Shown here one piece after another: positions 1 through 7,695 of a stretch of DNA of 14,608 bases. Both the position numbers and the translations under genes were made by a program. Position 1 is the stretch's first letter. The number at the start of each line of letters is the position of its first letter. The notes under the pieces were generated by a model that was not told where the DNA came from, did not search any database, and worked only from the letters and a program-made list of their open reading frames with translations. Origin of the DNA: an uncultured Treponema sp. (lineage in GTDB: Bacteria; Spirochaetota; Spirochaetia; Treponematales; Treponemataceae); contig CAMOEE010000044.1 of the NCBI GenBank assembly GCA_946611835.1, positions 1 to 14,608 on the forward strand. The letters run 5' to 3'.

Positions 1-1197
1 GTTGAACCAGTTGAGGAAGCCGAAGCTCTTGAAGAAGTTTCGGAAGCCGAACCTGTCGAAGAAATCGCCCCTGTTGAAGAACTTGAATCTTTTGAAGAGC
101 CGCTTCCTGCCCTTGACGAAGTCGCCGAAAGACCAGCCTTTGAATCCGAGTCAGCTGTCAGTGAGGAACTTGAACCTATAACAGATTTCGATGAAGAACT
201 GAAATTCGGTGACGGTCGCATTGAGGATAGCGATGGCTCCAAGCCGGAATTCCACACCGTTACAAAAGAACACCTTGCTCTGAAATTCGATGAGGAGCTT
301 GAAATGCTCCCGGAAGTCTCTGAGCGCGAAGAACTTGCGATTGATATAGCCCGCACCCTGGCAGCATTGCCAGAACAGGCGCCTCGCTGGGAAGACAATG
401 AGAATGACGAGCTTGATTCTGAAGGCCTTACCCGAAAACCTTCTTATTCGGAACTTCATGATATTCAAAAACTCAAGGATGTCGCAAAGGTTATTGATGA
501 AAAGGATGCCGAGCTTGAGGAACTTGAAGTTTTCGATCCCGAGAAGCAGAACGCAAATCAAAAGATTGTGGATACGGACTATTATGCTCCCCACATAATG
601 GATAACAACATTCGCCCGGATGACGATATTTACAAGGACGAGGCACTCCTTGAGAAAATTGAATTCGGTGTACCGACGACCGAAATCTTGCAGGATGCGA
701 CGGACGATTCCATTGCCGATAATTTTTCCGCAGTTCAGCTGGATTACTCTTCCCTTGATGATGATGACCTCGATGAAAAACTGTACGGCGTGCAGAGTCA
801 GCAGGAGCCGGTTGAAAGCGATCATTTCTTCACGAACACAGATGTCAAAGAAACAGAGAAGAAATTGAATGAAGCGGAAGAGCCTGAACAAATCGAAAGT
901 GCAGAAGAAGTAAAATTTTTTGAAGAAGATACTCTAGCAACGCCAGATGCTGCCGATAATATAGAAGAGGCTGAAGAGCTTGAATCACTTGATGAACCGG
1001 AGGAAACCATGCCTTTTATGTTTACAAAATTTGCCGCAGTAACAAACGCTGACTTGCCAGAACTTTCACTCGATACTGATGATGCAATCGTCCAGGATAA
1101 TGACGGAACTTTCCGTGTGACAAAATGGTCACAGCCAGACGGTCGACTTCCTCTTGATATGGATTTTAAGAGACTCGTTGATTCAATCATGCGCTAG
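1..1197 (+). CDS. Glu/Asp-rich acidic protein, 3' part (5' end outside window)
   Basis: The frame is open from base 1 with no start in the window, so this is the C-terminal 398 residues of a longer protein; the internal Met at base 304 is not convincing as a start because the same acidic composition runs straight through it. Residues 1-55 are low-complexity Glu/Pro/Ala/Val repeats (EEVSEAEPVEEIAPVEEL). The middle is also strongly acidic with short hydrophobic patches. The last 60 residues (from about MPFMFTKFAA) are more balanced in composition and end in a compact stretch (TKWSQPDGRLPLDMDFKRLVDSIMR) that may be the conserved folded end. No signal peptide, membrane segment or catalytic motif is visible here. 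It is followed after 8 bp by the A24 peptidase gene and is probably cotranscribed with it. I do not recognise the family. A role as a scaffold or a partner of a pilus-like system would be a guess from the neighbour only. Confidence 0.8.
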   Translation, partial: VEPVEEAEALEEVSEAEPVEEIAPVEELESFEEPLPALDEVAERPAFESESAVSEELEPITDFDEELKFGDGRIEDSDGSKPEFHTVTKEHLALKFDEELEMLPEVSEREELAIDIARTLAALPEQAPRWEDNENDELDSEGLTRKPSYSELHDIQKLKDVAKVIDEKDAELEELEVFDPEKQNANQKIVDTDYYAPHIMDNNIRPDDDIYKDEALLEKIEFGVPTTEILQDATDDSIADNFSAVQLDYSSLDDDDLDEKLYGVQSQQEPVESDHFFTNTDVKETEKKLNEAEEPEQIESAEEVKFFEEDTLATPDAADNIEEAEELESLDEPEETMPFMFTKFAAVTNADLPELSLDTDDAIVQDNDGTFRVTKWSQPDGRLPLDMDFKRLVDSIMR

Positions 1198-1205
1198 GCC
1201 CTTTT

Positions 1206-1688
1206 ATGAACAAAAACTACATTGTTCTGTCGATAGCCTACCTGATTTTTGCCATTCCTTTATCCGTAATGGATTCCAGAAAATTCAGAATTTCTCTTCC
1301 TCTCCTTTTTGCGGGGAGTCTGGTCCTTGTTTTGAGCCACATTTTCTTCCCTGTCATGCCGCTGACCTCTTGGCTCAAGAATCTTTCTGTTGCCCTCGTA
1401 TCGTCTTTTCTGGTTTACTTTTGCACGCGAATTCTGACTGCTGACGGACTAGGTTTCGGGGATATGTTCTTCGGAATGTATTCTGCTGTGTTTACAGGAT
1501 TTTATATGAACATGGTGGCCACTGTTTTTGCGGCCCTGCTGGGGGTTTTGTATTATTTGCTCCTGGCTCTTATGAGCAGGATTAAGAAGGGGCAGAGCGT
1601 GCACAGGCCGATTTTTGCGATTCCCTTTGTTCCCTTTATCACGGCCGGCAGTCTGCTCGCATTCTTTTTATTCCGTTTTATTGCTTAA
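1206..1688 (+). CDS. A24 family (prepilin-type) aspartic peptidase, single domain
   Basis: A 160-residue, very hydrophobic integral membrane protein with about five or six predicted membrane segments. The two catalytic Asp motifs of A24 peptidases are present: D23 after the first segment (VMDSRKFRI) and D86 in the family's GxGD motif (GLGFGDMFFG). Known A24 enzymes cut the short leader of prepilins or preflagellins at the inner membrane. This one lacks the N-terminal methyltransferase and zinc-binding domain of classic PilD, so it resembles the short TadV/CpaA or archaeal type. The ATG at 1206 is used although no clear Shine-Dalgarno sequence precedes it; the 8-bp spacing to the upstream stop suggests translation coupled to the acidic gene. 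No pilin-like substrate is in the window. Family assignment is solid from the two Asp motifs; substrate unknown. Confidence 0.82.
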   Translation: MNKNYIVLSIAYLIFAIPLSVMDSRKFRISLPLLFAGSLVLVLSHIFFPVMPLTSWLKNLSVALVSSFLVYFCTRILTADGLGFGDMFFGMYSAVFTGFYMNMVATVFAALLGVLYYLLLALMSRIKKGQSVHRPIFAIPFVPFITAGSLLAFFLFRFIA

Positions 1689-1693
1689 AATAT

Positions 1694-3226
1694 TTACTGA
1701 CCGCCACCAATCAGGCTCTGCATCAGCTGAACGATCAGATAAATCTTTTTGTAGACATTAACGCCCAGCTCTTTGATTGGAGTTTCGGCAAAGCGGTCAA
1801 GCTCCTTCCAGTTTGTCATAAGTTCCGGACGCTGTTTCTGGTAATCCTCGATAAGCATTTTTGTGTTCTTGCCGAAGAGAATGAGCATTTTTGTGGCCCC
1901 GACGATGTATTCTTTTGCAAGATTGTTGGCATCTTTCAGGGTTGTTTTGATTATGCTTGCCGCCTCTTTGTCCCGGTCTGCCCGCGGAAGCAGGGTCTTG
2001 AGCTTAAGGCCGATTTCACCGTCATCTTCGGACAGTTTTTTGTCAAAGGCCGCTATGTTTTCTGAATATTCAAAAAGTGAGTTGTAAGCGTCGCTCATTT
2101 CAGAAGAGAGCGGGGTGGTTGACCATTTTCCACGGACAAGAACGAGATCCGCATATTCACGCACTTCTTTTTTGACATATTCGATAAGGAAAGCCTTGAG
2201 GTAGTTGAGCGGCTTCGTGAATTCAAATCCACCGAGATTCTTTTTGATAAAGTATGCGCTCTGCTCGTCCGTGTAGTTCTGCAGTGACTCAATGCTTGTT
2301 GTTCCAAAAATCTGGTTGAGAAGAGTGTCTGTCTTTGAGTTTTTAAGGGCGTTCTCAAGTTTGTTGAGCGTTGTCTGGGCATCGGTCTTTGTTTTTTCGA
2401 TGTAGTCCTCGATAATCAGCTCCCGTTTTTCCTCAAATTTGACTTCGTAGAGCGGGTCTTTTGTGGTGAGCTGGATAATCATCTCAAAGATATGTGAATT
2501 TCGGATTTGCATGAGCCGGGAAGCGATTTTTGCCCACTGGCCAGCCTTGATTGGCTCGTTACCACCGCGCATTGTCTTTAAAAGCTGGAGAAGGTCTGTC
2601 CAGTCCTCGTTGAGAGGAAGGGCATAGAGAACCGTGAGAAAGTCTTTTAAGTCCTCGCTGATGTATGAGGCATCGATAGGATTTAATTTCGGGGAGCGGG
2701 TGAATTCATTCTCTCTTAATGTCGAGTCAAACTTTTTGAGAATGAAGAAGAAATCGAATGTACAGAATGACTTGAAGGCGAGAAGTTTCTGATAAAGGCC
2801 GTCGATTGACTGAATCTTTGCCTGGTCGAATTCGCCTGAGAAAGCCGCGATGTCACCCTTGATTTTTGCCTTGAGCTGCTGGAAGTCGCCGGTTTTTGCA
2901 GCTTCCTTGATAGCTTCCTCGGAAAGAGTTTCTGCGAGCTGCTTTTGATTGTCCGAGAGCCCGTTTGTGATTACGGTCGTTTTGTAGAAGGCCGGATTCT
3001 GCTGGCTGTTGAACAGGGTCTGGCAGTTTGAGAGAGCCTTGTATAAGTCATAGAAAAATTTTCCCATTAGAGGAAGAGCCTGATCTGAGCCGGCCTTGTA
3101 GAACTTGAAACGGGTTTTTGAAAGTGTTTTTGCGATAGCCTTGAGTTTCTTTTTTTTGGCCGCATCGGCATCCTTGCCGCCAATTAATGAGCCCAGAAGT
3201 CTCTGGAAAAATGATTCTTTTGCCAT
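1694..3226 (-). CDS. Conserved hypothetical cytoplasmic protein, spirochaete type (DUF5312-like)
   Basis: A 510-residue, mostly alpha-helical, Lys/Glu-rich protein without signal peptide or membrane segment. The N-terminus carries a short amphipathic stretch (SFFQRLLGSLIGG) followed by a basic cluster (KKKKLKAIAK), which could touch the membrane. The C-terminus ends in another amphipathic helix plus Gly tail (YLIVQLMQSLIGGGQ); the LIGG ending occurs at both ends of the protein. I recall similar proteins as a Spirochaetales family (possibly DUF5312), with no known function; this assignment is from memory and unverified. No enzyme motif is visible. The gene is alone on the minus strand, converging with the A24 peptidase gene (5-bp gap) and diverging from the outer-membrane barrel gene. 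The start has no Shine-Dalgarno sequence, but a good promoter lies immediately before the ATG. Confidence 0.85.
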   Translation of the reverse strand: MAKESFFQRLLGSLIGGKDADAAKKKKLKAIAKTLSKTRFKFYKAGSDQALPLMGKFFYDLYKALSNCQTLFNSQQNPAFYKTTVITNGLSDNQKQLAETLSEEAIKEAAKTGDFQQLKAKIKGDIAAFSGEFDQAKIQSIDGLYQKLLAFKSFCTFDFFFILKKFDSTLRENEFTRSPKLNPIDASYISEDLKDFLTVLYALPLNEDWTDLLQLLKTMRGGNEPIKAGQWAKIASRLMQIRNSHIFEMIIQLTTKDPLYEVKFEEKRELIIEDYIEKTKTDAQTTLNKLENALKNSKTDTLLNQIFGTTSIESLQNYTDEQSAYFIKKNLGGFEFTKPLNYLKAFLIEYVKKEVREYADLVLVRGKWSTTPLSSEMSDAYNSLFEYSENIAAFDKKLSEDDGEIGLKLKTLLPRADRDKEAASIIKTTLKDANNLAKEYIVGATKMLILFGKNTKMLIEDYQKQRPELMTNWKELDRFAETPIKELGVNVYKKIYLIVQLMQSLIGGGQ

Positions 3227-3232
3227 ACTTTA

Positions 3233-3261
3233 AATATGCAGAATTCTTTCCATAAAGTCAA
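3233..3261 (-). promoter_or_regulatory. Sigma-70-type promoter with predicted transcription start at the ATG of the 510-aa gene
   Basis: On the minus strand, TTGACT (complement of 3256-3261) is followed by a 17-nt spacer and CATATT (complement of 3233-3238): 5/6 and 4/6 matches to the -35 and -10 consensus. Only six bases (3227-3232) separate the -10 box from the ATG, so the expected transcription start falls on the A of the start codon. The gene also lacks a Shine-Dalgarno sequence, in keeping with a leaderless mRNA. Confidence 0.5.
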
Positions 3262-3346
3262 ATGCTTTGATACTTCTTACCGGCCTGTTTATGGATATTT
3301 TAAGCGGCTTTAATGACAAATGTGTTTTTTTGTGTTATCTTTATTA

Positions 3347-3374
3347 TTGAATTTTTCTTTAATTAAAAAATGAT
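3347..3374 (+). promoter_or_regulatory. Weak candidate promoter for the barrel/Ig-OmpA operon
   Basis: TTGAAT at 3347-3352, a 16-nt spacer and AATGAT at 3369-3374 (4/6 at each box) lie in an AT-rich stretch upstream of the barrel gene. The predicted start near 3381 would leave a leader of about 29 nt that contains the GGAGG ribosome site. The match is modest, and the AT-rich region makes chance hits likely. Confidence 0.25.
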
Positions 3375-3399
3375 GGGCGGGGGTTATTCCTGTCCGCAT

Positions 3400-3404
3400 G
3401 GAGG
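3400..3404 (+). promoter_or_regulatory. Ribosome binding site that fixes the barrel gene start at 3410
   Basis: GGAGG sits 5 nt before the ATG at 3410. An in-frame ATG at 3398 overlaps this motif and would have no ribosome site of its own, so 3410 is the better start. It also places a standard signal peptide at the very N-terminus. Confidence 0.8.
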
Positions 3405-3409
3405 ATTTT

Positions 3410-4516
3410 ATGAAAAAAATTATGGGTGTGGTGCTGTCATCACTGTTGTGCAGCGCATCTCTTGCTGCTTACAACCCGCCGGCCGGAGGACAGAATGTTC
3501 TTCGCCTCACAGAACCTCAGTTGATTACAGGCGCTCATTCTGCCGCTGGTGGCGGAATTTTCGGCGTAACACCGGCGTCTATCGTTAATAATCCGGCTCT
3601 CACCGCATGGGAGCAGCGCATCACCCTTGATGTTGCAGGAACCCTCTTCATCAACACAAACACTGATTACAAACCCGGTGATCACACTCTGGGCGAGGGC
3701 TTTCAGGGCGCTCTTTTGATTCCTTCACGATGGTGCGTTTCTACGATTCTTTTCCAGGGTGTCTGGACAGAGGCTTTTGACATGCCAGTCGGCGATTCAA
3801 TCAACCTCACAGGCGGCTTGTCAAAAGACATCACGGATCAGGTTTCTGTCGGCATGAACCTCAATTTCGGCCTTCTTTATGGCGATGTCGTTCACTCTGA
3901 CTGGACTGCAAGCGTCGCATTCGGCGCCTTCTACAACTTCGGTGACCTTTTCTTCATGAAGAAGCTTCGTTTTGGTGTCTCAATGATGAATATTGGTAAA
4001 ATGTATTCTTCAAGTGACAAGACACTCGGAATCAAATCTGCACAGGCCGTAAAAGACAAAAATTATAGTGATATTGAAGATTCAACCGCTTGGCCTGGAA
4101 TCGCAACAATCCGTACCGGGGTGGCAGCTTCCATGCTTCAGACAAAAGACCTTGAACTTGGAACTTCCCTCGATTTCTCTTTCCCGGCTTATCAGGATTT
4201 CGTAATGGATCTTGGCGTTCAGCTTCAGATTAAAGATTTCCTCAAAATTTCTTCTTCATGGGAATTCGATGTTCAGGAATTTGCAAACGATGCAAAGAAT
4301 CTTCTTCCTTCAATCGGTGTCAGCTTCAAATTCCTCTTCAACTCAAAGGACGGCTCTTATCTCGCAAACCGTGGATGGGCACAGAGCGATATGACTGTTT
4401 CCGGGGCCTACAAAAACCTCTACAAGAATGTCAACGCTGTCAGTGCTGGTGCAGTCCTCAATCTCGGACTTGCTGATACAAAGGCACCGGAAGTTATCAT
4501 GTGGGATGGAGAATAG
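3410..4516 (+). CDS. Outer-membrane beta-barrel protein, PorV/FadL-like (UPF0164 type)
   Basis: A 368-residue exported protein. Residues 1-20 form a signal peptide (MKKIMGVVLSSLLCSASLAA, cleavage near A19/A20). The mature N-terminus has a Gly-rich segment followed by the motif ASIVNNPALTAWEQ, matching the 'ASxxxNPAxL' signature of PorV/PorQ/FadL-type barrels and of the treponemal UPF0164 proteins. The remainder alternates short polar turns with strands typical of a barrel (LTGGLSKDITDQVSVGMNLNF, LRFGVSMMNIGKM, VSFKFLFNSK). FadL-like proteins in treponemes are proposed to take up long-chain fatty acids or other hydrophobic compounds; that role is inferred here. Unusually the protein does not end on a terminal aromatic strand but has a tail (ADTKAPEVIMWDGE) that resembles the start of an Ig-like module. 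Its stop codon overlaps the ribosome site of the next gene, so both are translated from one mRNA. Confidence 0.75.
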   Translation: MKKIMGVVLSSLLCSASLAAYNPPAGGQNVLRLTEPQLITGAHSAAGGGIFGVTPASIVNNPALTAWEQRITLDVAGTLFINTNTDYKPGDHTLGEGFQGALLIPSRWCVSTILFQGVWTEAFDMPVGDSINLTGGLSKDITDQVSVGMNLNFGLLYGDVVHSDWTASVAFGAFYNFGDLFFMKKLRFGVSMMNIGKMYSSSDKTLGIKSAQAVKDKNYSDIEDSTAWPGIATIRTGVAASMLQTKDLELGTSLDFSFPAYQDFVMDLGVQLQIKDFLKISSSWEFDVQEFANDAKNLLPSIGVSFKFLFNSKDGSYLANRGWAQSDMTVSGAYKNLYKNVNAVSAGAVLNLGLADTKAPEVIMWDGE

Positions 4517-4528
4517 AGGAGATAATAA

Positions 4529-7500
4529 ATGTTGAGAATTACAAAAATGAACAAAAAAATACTTGCATTTACGGCTTCGCTTTTTGTTTCGGGTCTTGCC
4601 TTTGCTGAAAAAGGTCCTGTTTATATCTCTCCGAACAACGATGGCAAGCAGGATGTCCTTGATGTTCCTATCAAAATCAAAGAAAGAAGATATGTCAAAG
4701 ACTGGGCTTTCATCATCGAGAACGAAAAAGGCGATGTAGTCCGAACAATCGGCAACAAGGAAAAACGAGAGACAAGAATCACCTTCAAGACTTTCTGGAA
4801 GGCTCTTTTCACTCCAAAATCAGGCGTTACGATTCCTTCCTCTGTAATGTGGAACGGCATCATGGACGATGGTGAGGTTGCTCCGGACGGAACTTATCAC
4901 TACTATATGACTGCAACTGATGACAACGGCAACACTGCCTCAACAAAAAAACTTACTGTCATCGTTGATAATACGCCGCCAGAGGTTCAGCTGGCCCAGC
5001 CTTCTTCAGGCGAGAAAGTCTTCGGTGAGGGTGCAAAACCTGTCCTTGCCGTCAAACAGAGCGGTTCTGAAGAAGACGAATGGAATGCCGTGTTCATGGA
5101 TTCAAACGGAAAGATCGTCCGCTCATACAAGTGGACTTCCGGTTCCCCATTGAGCTTTGAATGGAACGGTTCTGATGATGCAGGTGCTCCTCTTCCTGAC
5201 GGGGTTTATTCTTACAAAGTGTCAGCAACTGACCGTGCGGGCAACGACTCAAACCCTGCCTCAATCGCCAACATCATTTATTCTGCCGATAAGCCTGCGA
5301 CAAACATCGCAATTTCTGGCAGCAAATATTTCTCTCCTAACGGCAACGGAATCAACGATACGATTTCATTCTTCGTAAAAATTCCTGTTCCTGACGCAAA
5401 ATCAGTCAATAAGCTCGTTGAATGGGCCGTTAAAATCACAGACGGCAAAGGCAATGTCGTAAAGACTTTCAGCGGAAAGGACAATCCGCCGAGCCGTGTT
5501 GAATTCGACGGAAAGACTGACTCTGGCTCAGACGCTGCCGAAGGCTTGTATCAGGCCGTCGTAAGCGCAAAATATTCTAACGGTTACGAGCCTGACCTTG
5601 TAAAATCTCCGGAATTTACTTTGGATAAAACTCCGCCTGTGGCAAAAATCAAGGCAAACAGCCTCATTTTCTCTCCTGATGGCGACGGAAACTCAGATAC
5701 TATGGTCATCTCTCAGGATATCGCCGCAAATTCAGGCTCTCCTGTCGAAAGCTGGACTGGAAAAATCGTGGATTCAGAGGGAAAAACAATCCGTGAGTTT
5801 GATTTTGGTTCATTCCCGCCAGAAACGGTCGTTTGGGATGGTCTTGATGATTCTTCTTCACTTGCCGCCAACGGAAAGTATAGGTACATTCTTTCTGCGA
5901 CAGACCTCGCAGGAAACTCTTCAGAGACAAGCGTGGCAGACCTTACTCTCGACACAAGCAAAACCGAACTTTTGCTTGCTGTAAGCCCGACTGCATTCAA
6001 CCCGGCCGGAGCCGACAAGTCTAAGACTTCTGTAAAACTCACTCCTGTAGTCAAGGCCGGAAGCTCAATCAATGAGTACACGGTTGAAATTAAAAACGCC
6101 AAAGGAAGCACTGTCTGGTCTATGAGTGGCACTTCACTTCCTGCTTCATTCACATGGAACGGTCTTTCTTCAGGCGGCGAGCGTTGTGACGACGGAAAAT
6201 ATGTTGCGACCCTCTCAACAAAATCTGCAAACGGAAGCGAGGCAAAGACTTCTACACAGGCCTTTGTAATTGACACCCTTGCACCAAAAGTCAGCGTTTC
6301 AGCTCCATACACCCTCTTCTCACCGGACGGAGACAGCCGCAAAGACACCCTGCCTCTCACCGTTGAGTCTTCATCAGAAGAAAAATGGACTGCCAGCATT
6401 TACGACTCAAAAAATCAGCTCGTGCGCTCTTACAACTGGCAGGGAAAAATCCCGGCAAAAGTTGAATGGAACGGTACAGACGCTGCAGGAAACAAAGTCG
6501 CTGACGGCACATACAGAATCGTATTCCTTTCTGAGGATGCGGCCGGCAACAAGGGCACGGCAGAAATCGCAAGCGTACAGGTTGATAACCGCGAGGCAAA
6601 GGCTTACATTACGGCCGAGCTTGACGCAGTCAGCCCCAACGGCGACAGCTTCCTTGAAAGCCAGAAACTTTCTCTGCGTCCTTCTCTCAAAGACGGAGTT
6701 GAAAGCTGGAGCGTTTCAATCGTAAGCCCTGAAGGCAAGGTAGTCAAATCATGGTCAGAAAAAGACCAGAAAGACATGCCTGCTGAAATTACATGGAACG
6801 GTCTTGATTCTGAGAACAAGGTTGCCGAGGGAATCTTCACTGCAAAACTCAGCATGGTTTATTCAAAGGGTAATGTAATTGATGTAAGCTCTTCTGCCTT
6901 CATTTGTTCTGTAACGCCACCACAGCTTACAGTCAAAACGGCTCCTCAATACTTCTCTCCTGATAACGACGGCGAGAACGATGACTTGTACATCCTGCTC
7001 AAAGGCAATGACATTGTTCCTCTTAAGAACTGGTCATTTACAATCAAGGATCCAAACGGAAAACCATTCTGGTCAACATCAGGAAAATCTTCTATTACTG
7101 AGCGAATCATCTGGGACGGTCGTGGTAAAAACGGCGAGCTTGTTCAGTCTGCAACTGACTATCCTTATACATTCACAGTTACCGATACTCTCGGTATGAC
7201 AAGCACTGTGGAAGGCAAGATTGAGGTTGATATCCTCGTTATCCGAGTTGGTGACGTGCTCAAAATGGCAGTTCCTTCTATTATCTTCCGTCAGGATAAG
7301 GCTGACTTCGGAGTTCAGGTCCTTGACGCAAACGGTAAGGTTACAAAACCTGGCATTACTGAGGCTCAGGCCAAGAACAACGAGCGAATCCTTAAACGAA
7401 TTGCACAGATTCTTAACAAATTCAAGAATTACACTGTCGTCGTCGAGGGACACGCAAATTCTGTCACTGGAACCGAGGCTGAAGAGACAAGCACTGCTAA

Positions 7501-7690
7501 CGGAAACATTCCTCTTGAACCTCTTTCTAAGGAACGTGCTGAATTCGTCAAGGGCAAACTTGTCGGCTATGGCGTTTCTTCTGACAGACTTTCTGCTGTT
7601 GGCCGTGGAGGCCGTCAGCCGGTTGCTGCCCGTGGGGATAAAGACAACGCTTGGAAGAACAGACGAGTTGAATTCATCCTCAACAAATAG
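4529..7690 (+). CDS. Large exported protein with FlgD-type Ig repeats and C-terminal OmpA domain
   Basis: A 1053-residue protein. The start at 4529 has GAGGAG (4516-4521) 7 nt upstream; the next Met (M7) is too far from it. Residues 1-26 form a signal peptide cleaved after AFA, with no lipobox. Residues about 30-900 hold eight Ig-like modules of the FlgD/CHU_C kind. Most start with a SPNGDGxxD loop (residues about 34, 265, 380, 594, 699 and 806; degraded to NPAGADKSK at about 484; one module near 150-250 lacks it). Each contains a W/F-[ND]-G turn (first at W108) and a DGxYxYxxxATDxxGN stretch. Residues about 906-1053 form an OmpA-like peptidoglycan-binding domain: VVVEGHAN, LSKERAEFV with R1003, and a final NRRVEF. 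The canonical Asp of GH(T)D is Asn (N977). The domain order suggests a long periplasmic spacer anchored to the wall, likely working with the barrel encoded just upstream. Confidence 0.87.
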   Translation: MLRITKMNKKILAFTASLFVSGLAFAEKGPVYISPNNDGKQDVLDVPIKIKERRYVKDWAFIIENEKGDVVRTIGNKEKRETRITFKTFWKALFTPKSGVTIPSSVMWNGIMDDGEVAPDGTYHYYMTATDDNGNTASTKKLTVIVDNTPPEVQLAQPSSGEKVFGEGAKPVLAVKQSGSEEDEWNAVFMDSNGKIVRSYKWTSGSPLSFEWNGSDDAGAPLPDGVYSYKVSATDRAGNDSNPASIANIIYSADKPATNIAISGSKYFSPNGNGINDTISFFVKIPVPDAKSVNKLVEWAVKITDGKGNVVKTFSGKDNPPSRVEFDGKTDSGSDAAEGLYQAVVSAKYSNGYEPDLVKSPEFTLDKTPPVAKIKANSLIFSPDGDGNSDTMVISQDIAANSGSPVESWTGKIVDSEGKTIREFDFGSFPPETVVWDGLDDSSSLAANGKYRYILSATDLAGNSSETSVADLTLDTSKTELLLAVSPTAFNPAGADKSKTSVKLTPVVKAGSSINEYTVEIKNAKGSTVWSMSGTSLPASFTWNGLSSGGERCDDGKYVATLSTKSANGSEAKTSTQAFVIDTLAPKVSVSAPYTLFSPDGDSRKDTLPLTVESSSEEKWTASIYDSKNQLVRSYNWQGKIPAKVEWNGTDAAGNKVADGTYRIVFLSEDAAGNKGTAEIASVQVDNREAKAYITAELDAVSPNGDSFLESQKLSLRPSLKDGVESWSVSIVSPEGKVVKSWSEKDQKDMPAEITWNGLDSENKVAEGIFTAKLSMVYSKGNVIDVSSSAFICSVTPPQLTVKTAPQYFSPDNDGENDDLYILLKGNDIVPLKNWSFTIKDPNGKPFWSTSGKSSITERIIWDGRGKNGELVQSATDYPYTFTVTDTLGMTSTVEGKIEVDILVIRVGDVLKMAVPSIIFRQDKADFGVQVLDANGKVTKPGITEAQAKNNERILKRIAQILNKFKNYTVVVEGHANSVTGTEAEETSTANGNIPLEPLSKERAEFVKGKLVGYGVSSDRLSAVGRGGRQPVAARGDKDNAWKNRRVEFILNK

Positions 7691-7695
7691 CATTT

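Noticed and set aside
151..891. 246-codon open frame on the minus strand, antisense to the acidic gene
   Set aside because: The complement of GAA/GAG-rich coding DNA gives Phe/Leu-rich frames without stops; it has no ribosome site, and the plus-strand frame has clear coding continuity from base 1 to 1197.
1681..1700. Possible bidirectional terminator between the A24 peptidase gene and the 510-aa gene
   Set aside because: The five-base gap and its surroundings show no stable inverted repeat.
3398..3409. Upstream ATG giving the barrel protein four extra N-terminal residues
   Set aside because: This ATG overlaps the GGAGG motif that serves the ATG at 3410 and has no ribosome site of its own.
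5713..6399. 228-codon minus-strand frame antisense to the Ig-repeat gene
   Set aside because: The plus strand encodes clear repeating Ig modules there; the antisense frame has no ribosome site and unusual composition.
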